From Cardiocondyla obscurior (lineage: Eukaryota > Arthropoda > Insecta > Hymenoptera > Formicidae), in assembly GCF_019399895.1 (NCBI RefSeq), contig NC_091879.1:1-64000 (forward strand): a stretch of 64,000 nucleotides of DNA, read 5' to 3'. Within the stretch, counting starts at the first letter, position 1. Each line of letters starts with the position of its first letter. The position numbers were made by a program, and so were the translations under genes. Below, in pieces: positions 1-10,661 of this stretch. The notes under the pieces were generated by a model, which saw only the letters and a list, made by a program, of their open reading frames with translations, was not told the DNA's origin and made no database searches.

Positions 1-115
1 CCTAACCTAACCTAACCCTAACCTAACCTAACCTAACCTAACCCTAACCTAACCCTAACCTAACCTAACCTAACCCTAACCTAACCTAACCTCCTATAAC
101 CCTAACCTAACCTAA
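1..115. repeat. Telomere tip, CCTAA/CCCTAA repeats
   Basis: About 20 head-to-tail units: 15 are CCTAA and 5 are CCCTAA, with one degenerate unit (cctcctataa) near 92-101. The C-rich strand reads inward, as expected for the left end of a chromosome whose telomerase adds TTAGG to the 3' strand. The tract passes directly into the CCTGG array at 116 with no retrotransposon between them. Only the innermost telomere is likely to be represented. Confidence 0.93.
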
Positions 116-3100
116 CCTGGCCTGGCCTGGCCTGGCCTGGCCTGGCCTGGCCTGGCCTGGCCTGGCCTGGCCTGGCCTGGCCTGGCCTGGCCTGGCCTGG
201 CCTGGCCTGAGGCCTGGCCTGGCCTGGCCTGAGGCCTGGCCTGGCCTGGCCTGGCCTGGCCTGGCCTGGCCTGGCCTGGCCTGGCCTGGCCTGGCCTGGC
301 CTGGCCTGGCCTGGCCTGGCCTGAGGCCTGGCCTGGCCTGGCCTGGCCTGGCCTGGCCTGGCCTGGCCTGGCCTGGCCTGGCCTGGCCTGGCCTGGCCTG
401 GCCTGGCCTGGCCTGGCCTGGCCTGGCCTGGCCTGGCCTGAGCCTGGCCTGGCCTGGCCTGGCCTGGCCTGGCCTGGCCTGGCCTGGCCTGGCCCTGGCC
501 TGGCCTGGCCTGGCCTGGCCTGGCCTGGCCTGGCCTGGCCTGGCCTGGCCTGGCCTGGCCTGGCCTGGCCTGGCCTGGCCTGGCCTGGCCTGGCCTGGCC
601 TGGCCTGGCCTGGCCTGGCCTGGCCTGGCCTGGCCTGGCCTGGCCTGGCCTGGCCTGGCCTGGCCTGGCCTGGCCTGGCCTGGCCTGGCCTGGCCTGGCC
701 TGGCCTGGCCTGGCCTGGCCTGGCCTGGCCTGGCCTGGCCTGGCCTGGCCTGGCCTGGCCTGGCCTGGCCTGGCCTGGCCTGGCCTGGCCTGGCCTGGCC
801 TGGCCTGGCCTGGCCTGGCCTGGCCTGGCCTGGCCTGGCCTGGCCTGGCCTGGCCTGGCCTGGCCTGGCCTGGCCTGGCCTGGCCTGGCCTGGCCTGGCC
901 TGGCCTGGCCTGGCCTGGCCTGGCCTGGCCTGGCCTGAGCCTGGCCTGGCCTGGCCTGGCCTGGCCTGGCCTGGCCTGGCCTGGCCTGGCCTGGCCTGGC
1001 CTGGCCTGGCCTGGCCTGGCCTGGCCTGGCCTGGCCTGGCCTGGCCTGGCCTGGCCTGGCCTGGCCTGGCCTGGCCTGGCCTGGCCTGGCCTGGCCTGGC
1101 CTGGCCTGGCCTGGCCTGGCCTGGCCTGGCCTGGCCTGGCCTGGCCTGGCCTGGCCTGGCCTGGCCTGGCCTGGCCTGGCCTGGCCTGGCCTGGCCTGGC
1201 CTGGCCTGGCCTGGCCTGGCCTGGCCTGGCCTGGCCTGGCCTGGCCTGGCCTGGCCTGGCCTGAAGCCTGGCCTGGCCTGGCCTGGCCTGGCCTGGCCTG
1301 AGCCTGGCCTGGCCTGGCCTGGCCTGGCCTGGCCTGGCCTGGCCTGGCCTGGCCTGGCCTGGCCTGGCCTGAGCCTGGCCTGGCCTGGCCTGGCCTGGCC
1401 TGGCCCTGGCCTGGCCTGGCCTGGCCTGGCCTGGCCTGGCCTGGCCTGGCCTGGCCTGGCCTGGCCTGGCCTGGCCTGGCCTGGCCTGGCCTGGCCTGGC
1501 CTGGCCTGGCCTGGCCTGGCCTGGCCTGGCCTGGCCTGGCCTGGCCTGGCCTGGCCTGGCCTGGCCTGGCCTGGCCTGGCCTGGCCTGGCCTGGCCTGGC
1601 CTGGCCTGGCCTGGCCTGCCCTGGCCTGGCCTGGCCTGGCCTGGCCTGGCCTGGCCTGGCCTGGCCTGGCCTGGCCTGGCCTGGCCTGGCCTGGCCTGGC
1701 CTGGCCTGGCCTGGCCTGGCCTGGCCTGGCCTGGCCTGGCCTGGCCTGGCCTGGCCTGGCCTGGCCTGGCCTGGCCTGGCCTGGCCTGGCCTGAGGCCTG
1801 GCCTGAGGCCTGGCCTGGCCTGGCCTGGCCTGGCCTGGCCTGGCCTGGCCTGGCCTGGCCTGGCCTGGCCTGGCCTGGCCTGGCCTGGCCTGGCCTGGCC
1901 TGGCCTGGCCTGGCCTGGCCTGGCCTGGCCTGGCCTGGCCTGGCCTGGCCTGGCCTGGCCTGGCCTGGCCTGGCCTGGCCTGGCCTGGCCTGGCCTGGCC
2001 TGGCCTGGCCTGGCCTGGCCTGGCCTGGCCTGGCCTGAGCCTGAGCCTGGCCTGGCCTGGCCTGGCCTGGCCTGGCCTGGCCTGAGCCTGGCCTGGCCTG
2101 GCCTGCCTGGCCTGGCCTGGCCTGGCCTGGCCTGGCCTGGCCTGGCCTGGCCTGGCCTGGCCTGGCCTGGCCTGGCCTGGCCTGGCCTGGCCTGGCCTGG
2201 CCTGGCCTGGCCTGGCCTGGCCTGGCCTGGCCTGGCCTGGCCTGGCCTGGCCTGGCCTGGCCTGGCCTGGCCTGGCCTGAGGCCTGGCCTGGCCTGGCCT
2301 GGCCTGGCCTGGCCTGGCCTGGCCTGGCCTGGCCTGGCCTGGCCTGGCCTGGCCTGGCCTGGCCTGGCCTGGCCTGGCCTGGCCTGGCCTGGCCTGGCCT
2401 GGCCTGGCCTGAGCCTGGCCTGGCCTGGCCTGGCCTGGCCTGGCCTGGCCTGCCTGGCCTGGCCTGGCCTGGCCTGGCCTGGCCTGGCCTGGCCTGGCCT
2501 GGCCTGGCCTGGCCTGGCCTGGCCTGGCCTGGCCTGGCCTGGCCTGTGGCCTGGCCTGGCCTGGCCTGGCCTGGCCTGGCCTGGCCTGGCCTGGCCTGGC
2601 CTGGCCTGGCCTGGCCTGGCCTGGCCTGGCCTGGCCTGGCCTGGCCTGGCCTGGCCTGGCCTGGCCTGGCCTGGCCTGGCCTGGCCTGGCCTGGCCTGGC
2701 CTGGCCTGGCCTGGCCTGGCCTGGCCTGGCCTGGCCTGGCCTGGCCTGGCCTGGCCTGGCCTGGCCTGGCCTGGCCTGGCCTGGCCTGGCCTGGCCTGGC
2801 CTGGCCTGGCCTGGCCTGGCCTGGCCTGGCCTGGCCTGGCCTGGCCTGGCCTGGCCTGGCCTGGCCTGGCCTGGCCTGGCCTGGCCTGGCCTGGCCTGGC
2901 CTGGCCTGGCCTGGCCTGGCCTGGCCTGGCCTGGCCTGGCCTGGCCTGGCCTGGCCTGGCCTGGCCTGGCCTGGCCTGGCCTGGCCTGGCCTGGCCTGGC
3001 CTGGCCTGGCCTGGCCTGGCCTGGCCTGGCCTGGCCTGGCCTGGCCTGGCCTGGCCTGGCCTGGCCTGGCCTGGCCTGGCCTGGCCTGGCCTGGCCTGGC

Positions 3101-6100
3101 CTGGCCTGGCCTGGCCTGGCCTGGCCTGGCCTGGCCTGGCCTGGCCTGGCCTGGCCTGGCCTGGCCTGGCCTGGCCTGGCCTGGCCTGGCCTGGCCTGGC
3201 CTGGCCTGGCCTGGCCTGGCCTGGCCTGGCCTGGCCTGGCCTGGCCTGGCCTGGCCTGGCCTGGCCTGGCCTGGCCTGGCCTGGCCTGGCCTGGCCTGGC
3301 CTGGCCCTGGCCTGGCCTGGCCTGGCCTGGCCTGGCCTGGCCTGGCCTGGCCTGGCCTGGCCTGGCCTGGCCTGGCCTGGCCTGGCCTGGCCTGGCCTGG
3401 CCTGGCCTGGCCTGGCCTGGCCTGAGCCTGGCCTGGCCTGGCCTGGCCTCCTGCCTGGCCTGGCCTGGCCTGGCCTGGCCTGGCCTGGCCTGGCCTGGCC
3501 TGGCCTGGCCTGGCCTGGCCTGGCCTGGCCTGGCCTGGCCTGGCCTGGCCTGGCCTGGCCTGGCCTGGCCTGGCCTGGCCTGGCCTGGCCTGGCCTGGGC
3601 TGGCCTGGCCTGAGGCCTGGCCTGGCCTGGCCTGGCCTCCTGCCTGGCCTGGCCTGGCCTGGCCTGGCCTGGCCTGGCCTGGCCTGGCCTGGCCTGGCCT
3701 GGCCTGGCCTGGCCTGGCCTGGCCTGGCCTGGCCTGGCCTGGCCTGGCCTGGCCTGGCCTGGCCTGGCCTGGCCTGGCCTGGCCTGGCCTGGCCTGGCCT
3801 GGCCTGGCCTGGCCTGGCCTGGCCTGGCCTGAGCCTGGCCTGGCCTGGCCTGGCCTGGCCTGGCCTGGCCTGGCCTGGCCTGGCCTGGCCTGGCCTGGCC
3901 TGAGCCTGGCCTGGCCTGGCCTGGCCTGGCCTGGCCTGGCCTGGCCTGGCCTGGCCTGGCCTGGCCTGGCCTGGCCTGGCCTGGCCTGGCCTGGCCTGGC
4001 CTGGCCTGGCCTGGCCTGGCCTGGCCTGGCCTGGCCTGGCCTGGCCTGGCCTGGCCTGGCCTGGCCTGGCCTGGCCTGGCCTGGCCTGGCCTGGCCTGGC
4101 CTGGCCTGGCCTGGCCTGGCCTGGCCTGGCCTGGTGGCCTGGCCTGGCCTGGCCTGGCCTGGCCTGGCCTGGCCTGGCCTGGCCTGGCCTGGCCTGGCCT
4201 GGCCTGGCCTGGCCTGGCCTGGCCTGGCCTGGCCTGGCCTGGCCTGGCCTGGCCTGGCCTGGCCTGGCCTGGCCTGGCCTGGCCTGGCCTGGCCTGGCCT
4301 GGCCTGGCCTGAGCCTGGCCTGGCCTGGCCTGGCCTGGCCTGCCTGGCCTGGCCTGGCCTGGCCTGGCCTGGCCTGGCCTGGCCTGGCCTGGCCTGGCCT
4401 GGCCTGGCCTGGCCTGGCCTGGTGGCCTGGCCTGGCCTGGCCTGGCCTGGCCTGGCCTGGCCTGGCCTGGCCTGGCCTGGCCTGGCCTGGCCTGGCCTGG
4501 CCTGGCCTGGCCTGGCCTGGCCTGGCCTGGCCTGGCCTGGCCTGAGCCTGGCCTGGCCTGAGGCCTGGCCTGGCCTGGCCTGGCCTGGCCTGGCCTGGCC
4601 TGGCCTGGCCTGGCCTGGCCTGGCCTGGCCTGGCCTGGCCTGGCCTGGCCTGGCCTGGCCTGGCCTGGCCTGGCCTGGCCTGGCCTGGCCTGGCCTGGCC
4701 TGGCCTGGCCTGGCCTGGCCTGGCCTGGCCTGGCCTGGCCTGGCCTGGCCTGGCCTGGCCTGGCCTGGCCTGGCCTGGCCTGGCCTGGCCTGGACCCTGG
4801 CCTGGCCTGGCCTGGCCTGGCCTGGCCTGGCCTGGCCTGGCCTGGCCTGGCCTGCCTGGCCTGGCCTGGCCTGGCCTGGCCTGGCCTGGCCTGGCCTGGC
4901 CTGGCCTGCCTGGCCTGGCCTGGCCTGGCCTGGCCTGGCCTGGCCTGGCCTGGCCTGGCCTGGCCTGGCCTGGCCTGGCCTGGCCTGGCCTGGCCTGGCC
5001 TGGCCTGGCCTGGCCTGGCCTGGCCTGGCCTGGCCTGGCCTGGCCTGGCCCTGTGGCCTGGCCTGGCCTGGCCTGGCCTGGCCTGGCCTGGCCTGGCCTG
5101 GCCTGGCCTGGCCTGGCCTGGCCTGGCCTGGCCTGGCCTGGCCTGGCCTGGCCTGGCCTGGCCTGGCCTGGCCTGGCCTGGCCTGGCCTGGCCTGAGCCT
5201 GGCCTGGCCTGGCCTGGCCTGGCCTGGCCTGGCCTGGCCTGGCCTGGCCTGGCCTGGCCTGGCCTGGCCTGGCCTGGCCTGGCCTGGCCTGGCCTGGCCT
5301 GGCCTGGCCTGGCCTGGCCTGGCCTGGCCTGGCCTGGCCTGGCCTGGCCTGGCCTGGCCTGGCCTGGCCTGGCCTGGCCTGGCCTGGCCTGAGCCTGGCC
5401 CTGGCCTGGCCTGGCCTGGCCTGGCCTGGCCTGGCCTGGCCTGGCCTGGCCTGGCCTGGCCTGGCCTGGCCTGGCCTGGCCTGAGCCTGGCCTGGCCTGG
5501 CCTGGCCTGGCCTGGCCTGGCCTGGCCTGGCCTGGCCTGGCCTGGCCTGGCCCTGAGCCTGGCCTGGCCTGGCCTGGCCTGGCCTGGCCTGGCCTGGCCT
5601 GGCCTGGCCTGGCCTGGCCTGGCCTGGCCTGAGCCTGGCCTGGCCTGGCCTGGCCTGGCCTGGCCTGGCCTGGCCTGGCCTGGCCTGGCCTGGCCTGGCC
5701 TGGCCTGGCCTGGCCTGGCCTGGCCTGGCCTGGCCTGGCCTGGCCTGGCCTGGCCTGGCCTGGCCTGGCCTGGCCTGGCCTGGCCTGGCCTGGCCTGGCC
5801 TGGCCTGGCCTGGCCTGGCCTGGCCTGGCCTGGCCTGGCCTGGCCTGGCCTGGCCTGGCCTGGCCTGGCCTGGCCTGGCCTGGCCTGGCCTGGCCTGGCC
5901 TGGCCTGGCCTGGCCTGGCCTGGCCTGGCCTGGCCTGGCCTGGCCTGGCCTGGCCTGGCCTGGCCTGGCCTGGCCTGGCCTGGCCTGGCCTGGCCTGGCC
6001 TGGCCTGGCCTGGCCTGGCCTGGCCTGGCCTGGCCTGGCCTGGCCTGGCCTGGCCTGGCCTGGCCTGGCCTGGCCTGGCCTGGCCTGGCCTGGCCTGGCC

Positions 6101-8415
6101 TGGCCTGGCCTGGCCTGGCCTGGCCTGGCCTGGCCTGGCCTGGCCTGGCCTGGCCTGGCCTGGCCTGGCCTGGCCTGGCCTGGCCTGGCCTGGCCTGGCC
6201 TGGCCTGGCCTGGCCTGGCCTGGCCTGGCCTGGCCTGGCCTGGCCTGGCCTGGCCTGGCCTGGCCTGGCCTGGCCTGGCCTGGCCTGGCCTGGCCTGGCC
6301 TGGCCTGGCCTGGCCTGGCCTGGCCTGGCCTGGCCTGGCCTGGCCTGGCCTGGCCTGGCCTGGCCTGGCCTGGCCTGGCCTGGCCTGGCCTGGCCTGGCC
6401 TGGCCTGGCCTGCCTGGCCTGGCCTGGCCTGGCCTGGCCTGGCCTGGCCTGGCCTGGCCTGGCCTGGCCCTGGCCTGGCCTGGCCTGGCCTGGCCTGGCC
6501 TGGCCTGGCCTGGCCTGGCCTGGCCTGGCCTGGCCTGAGCCTGGCCTGGCCTGGCCTGGCCTGGCCTGGCCTGGCCTGGCCTGGCCTGGCCTGGCCTGGC
6601 CTGGCCTGGCCTGAGGCCTGGCCTGGCCTGGCCTGGCCTGGCCTGGCCTGGCCTGGCCTGGCCTGGCCTGGCCTGGCCTGGCCTGGCCTGGCCTGGCCTG
6701 GCCTGGCCTGGCCTGGCCTGGCCTGGCCTGGCCTGGCCTGGCCTGGCCTGGCCTGGCCTGGCCTGGCCTGGCCTGGCCTGGCCTGGCCTGGCCTGGCCTG
6801 GCCTGGCCTGGCCTGGCCTGGCCTGGCCTGGCCTGGCCTGGCCTGGCCTGGCCTGGCCTGGCCTGGCCTGGCCTGGCCTGGCCTGGCCTGGCCTGGCCTG
6901 GCAGGCCTGGCCTGGCCTGAGGCCTGGCCTGGCCTGGCCTGGCCTGGCCTGGCCTGGCCTGGCCTGGCCTGGCCTGGCCTGGCCTGGCCTGGCCTGGCCT
7001 GGCCTGGCCTGGCCTGGCCTGGCCTGGCCTGGCCTGGCCTGGCCTGGCCTGGCCTGGCCTGGCCTGGCCTGGCCTGGCCTGGCCTGGCCTGGCCTGGCCT
7101 GGCCTGGCCTGGCCTGGCCTGGCCTGGCCTGGCCTGGCCTGGCCTGGCCTGGCCTGGCCTGGCCTGGCCTGAGGCCTGGCCTGGCCTGGCCTGGCCTGGG
7201 CCTGGCCTGGCCTGGCCTGGCCTGGCCTGGCCTGGCCTGCCTGGCCTGGCCTGGCCTGGCCTGGCCTGGCCTGGCCTGGCCTGGCCTGGCCTGGCCTGGC
7301 CTGGCCTGGCCTGGCCTGGCCTGGCCTGGCCTGGCCTGGCCTGGCCTGGCCTGGCCTGGCCTGGCCTGGCCTGGCCTGGCCTGGCCTGGCCTGGCCTGGC
7401 CTGGCCTGGCCTGGCCTGGCCTGGCCTGGCCTGGCCTGGCCTGGCCTGGCCTGGCCTGGCCTGGCCTGGCCTGGCCTGGCCTGGCCTGGCCTGGCCTGGC
7501 CTGGCCTGGCCCTGGCCTGGCCTGGCCTGGCCTGGCCTGGCCTGGCCTGGCCTGGCCTGGCCTGGCCTGGCCTGGCCTGGCCTGGCCTGGCCTGGCCTGG
7601 CCTGGCCTGGCCTGGCCTGGCCTGGCCTGGCCTGGCCTGGCCTGGCCTGGCCTGGCCTGGCCTGGCCTGGCCTGGCCTGGCCTGGCCTGGCCTGGCCTGG
7701 CCTGGCCTGGCCTGGCCTGGCCTGGCCTGGCCTGGCCTGGCCTGGCCTGGCCTGGCCTGGCCTGGCCTGGCCTGGCCTGGCCTGGCCTGGCCTGGCCTGG
7801 CCTGGCCTGAGGCCTGGCCTGGCCTGGCCTGGCCTGGCCTGGCCTGGCCTGGCCTGGCCTGGCCTGGCCTGGCCTGGCCTGGCCTGGCCTGGCCTGGCCT
7901 GGCCTGGCCTGGCCTGGCCTGGCCTGGCCTGGCCTGGCCTGGCCTGGCCTGGCCTGGCCTGGCCTGGCCTGGCCTGGCCTGGCCTGGCCTGGCCTGGCCT
8001 GGCCTGAGGCCTGGCCTGGCCTGGCCTGGCCTGGCCTGGCCTGGCCTGGCCTGGCCTGGCCTGGCCTGGCCTGGCCTGGCCTGGCCTGGCCTGGCCTGGC
8101 CTGGCCTGGCCTGGCCTGGCCTGGCCTGGCCTGGCCTGGCCTGGCCTGGCCTGGCCTGGCCTGGCCTGGCCTGGCCTGGCCTGGCCTGGCCTGGCCTGGC
8201 CTGGCCTGGCCTGGCCTGGCCTGGCCTGGCCTGGCCTGGCCTGGCCTGGCCTGGCCTGGCCTGGCCTGGCCTGGCCTGGCCTGGCCTGAGGCCTGGCCTG
8301 GCCTGGCCTGGCCTGGCCTGGCCTGGCCTGGCCTGGCCTGGCCTGGCCTGAACTTAGGTTAAGTTGGCCTGGCCTGGCCTGAACCTGGCCTGGCCTGGCC
8401 TGAAACTGGTTGGCC
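116..8415. repeat. CCTGG pentanucleotide subtelomeric array
   Basis: About 8.3 kb of almost perfect CCTGG units, roughly 1,600 copies, abutting the telomere. It is interrupted by occasional CCTGAG, CCTGAGG, CCTGTGG, CCTGCC or CCCTGG variants. The inner edge degenerates through 8350-8415, including a short cctgaacttaggttaag stretch and a few CCTGAA units. The unit differs from telomeric CCTAA only at its last two bases (AA to GG). The array is 80% GC but I see no CpG in it. No frame of the perfect repeat contains a stop codon, so the very long open frames across it (LAWPG or ARPGQ repeats) are artefacts of composition and not genes. Confidence 0.97.
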
Positions 8416-10375
8416 TTTTTTTTTTTTTTTTGGCGGACCAAAATTTTCGCCTAAAGGCTAAAAATTTTCCTTTTTGCCGCCTGGCCGAAGGCCTGCCTGG
8501 CCTTTTACCGACCGTCGGTAATGCAGATTCCTGTTTTACCGACATAGTATCGGTCGGTAAAACAGATTTTCAAATTTATATAAGGTCGGTAAAACAGATT
8601 TAAAAAAAAAAAATTTTTTTTTTTTGGCGGACCAAATTTCTCGCGCAAAAGGCTAAAAATTTTCGTTTTTGCCGCCGGCCGAAACCGGCGCGAAAATTTT
8701 TACCGACCGTCGGTAATGCAGATTCCTGTTTTACCGACATGGTATCAGTCGGTAAAACAGGTTTTCAATTTTATACGGGTCGGTAAAACAGAATTTAAAA
8801 AAATTTTTTTTTTTGGCGGACCAAAATTTTTGCGCCAAAGGCTAAAAATTTTCGTTTTGCCGCCGGCCGAAGGCCGGCATGAAAATTTTACCGACCGTCG
8901 GTAATGCAGATTCCTGTTTTACCGACATGGTATCCGGTCGAACAGATTTTTAATTTTATACGGGTCGGTAAAACAGATTTAAAAAAAAAAAAAAATTTTT
9001 TTTTTGGCGGACAAATTTCTCGCGCCAAAGGCTAAAAATTTCGTTTTTGCCGCCGGCCGAAGGCCGGCACTGAAAGCCACACCGACCGTCGGTAATGCAG
9101 ATTCCTGTTTTACCGACATAGTATCAGTCGGTAAAACAGGTTTTCAATTTTATATGGGTCGGTAAAACAGATTTTAAAAAAAAAAAAAAATTTTTTTTTG
9201 GCGGACCAAAATTTCTCGCGCCAAAAGGCTAAAAATTTTCGTTTTTGCCGCCGGCCAAAGGCCGGCGCGAAAATTTTTTACCGACCGTCGGTAATGCAGA
9301 TTCCTGTTTTACCGACATGGTATCGGTCGGTAAAACAGGTTTTTCAATTTTATACGGGTCGGTAAAACAAAATTTAAAAAAAAAAAATTTTTTTTTTTGG
9401 CGGACCAAAATTTTTCGCGCCAAAAGGCTAAAAATTTTTGTTTTTGCCGCCGGCCGAAGGCCGGCATAATTACACCGACCGTCGGTAATGCAGATTCCTG
9501 TTTTACCGACATAGTATCGGTCGGTAAAACAGATTTTTCAAATTTATATAAGTCGGTAAAACAGATTTTAAAAAAAAAAAAAAATTTTTTTTTTTTGGCG
9601 GACCAAAATTCCTCGCGCCAAAAGGCTAAAAATTTTCGTTTTTGCCGCCGGCCGAAGGCCGGTGCGAAAATTTTTTACCGACCGTCGGTAATGCAGATTC
9701 CTGTTTTACCGACATAGTATCGGTCGGTAAAACAGATTTTTCAATTTTATACGGGTCGGTAAAACAGAATTTAAAAAAAAAAAAAATTTTTTTTTTTTTG
9801 GCGGACCAAAATTTCTCGCGCCAAAAGGTTAAAAATTTTTGTTTTTGCCGCCGGCCGAAGGCCGGCGCGAAAATTTTTTACCGATTGTCGGTAATGCAGA
9901 TTTTTGTTTTACCGACATAGTATCGGTCGGTAAAACAGATTTTTCAAATTTATATGGGTCGGTAAAACAGATTTAAAAAAAAAAAAAATTTTTTTTTTTT
10001 TGGCGGACAAAATTTCTCGCCAAAAGGCTAAAAATTTTCGTTTTTGCCGCCGGCCGAAGGCCGGCGCGAAAATTTTTTACCGACCGTCGGTAATGCAGAT
10101 TCCTGTTTTACCGACATAGTATCGGTCGGTAAAACAAATTTTTCAATTTTATACGGGTCGGTAAAACAGAATTTAAAAAAAAAAAATTTTTTTTTTTTGG
10201 CGGACCAAAATTTCTCGCGCCAAAAGGCTAAAAATTTTTGTTTTTGCCGCCGGCCGAAGGCCGGCGCGAAAATTTTTTACCGACCGTCGGTAATGCAGAT
10301 TCCTGTTTTACCGACTTAATATCGGTCGGAAAAGCAAATTTCTTAATTTATGATTGGTCGGTAAAACAGATTTTT
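8416..10375. repeat. ~197 bp subtelomeric tandem repeat, ten copies
   Basis: Ten head-to-tail units start at the sequence ggcgga at 8432, 8626, 8815, 9006, 9200, 9399, 9597, 9800, 10002 and 10199, giving periods of 189-203 bp. Length variation is mostly in the homopolymer block (A run then T run) between units. Each unit carries a near-palindrome around ccggccgaaggccggc, the dyad accgaccgtcggt, and three further copies of the motif gtcggtaaaac or its complement. Short open frames run through several units but repeat with the satellite and look like no known protein. Confidence 0.93.
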
Positions 10376-10399
10376 AAATTTTTTATTTTACAAAACAAA

Positions 10400-10655
10400 A
10401 TTTTTTTTTTCTTTTTTGTCAATATTTTCGCCCCTAGAAAGAATGAAGCGCCGAAAATGGTCACGTGGGCATCTGCTGACGTCACCGCACGACGTCACGT
10501 GGTCAAATTTTCAAAAATTTTTTTTTCGTTTTTCGTCAATATTTCCGCCCTTGAAGGGGGTAGGACGCTGAATATGATCACGTGGGCATCTGCTGACTTC
10601 ACCGCACGACGTCACGTGGTCAGATTTTCAAAAATTTTTTTTTATTTTTTTCGAA
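10400..10655. repeat. Two-copy 117 bp dyad-rich repeat
   Basis: Two diverged copies, offset by about 117 bp, share cacgtgggcatctgctgac followed by gacgtcacgtgg (first copy about 10459-10502, second about 10577-10620). Each holds two CACGTG E-box palindromes and one or two GACGTC cores. The first copy has a perfect TGACGTCA and the second has lost it by a substitution. They lie between the 197 bp and 147 bp arrays and are separated by A/T homopolymers. Confidence 0.8.
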
Positions 10656-10661
10656 AAATTT

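Noticed and set aside
102..8441. A 2,779-codon minus-strand open frame and 355- and 826-codon plus-strand frames (ARPGQ and LAWPG repeats)
   Set aside because: They are the automatic reading of a CCTGG repeat that contains no stop codon in any frame. There is no start context, signal or non-repeat domain.
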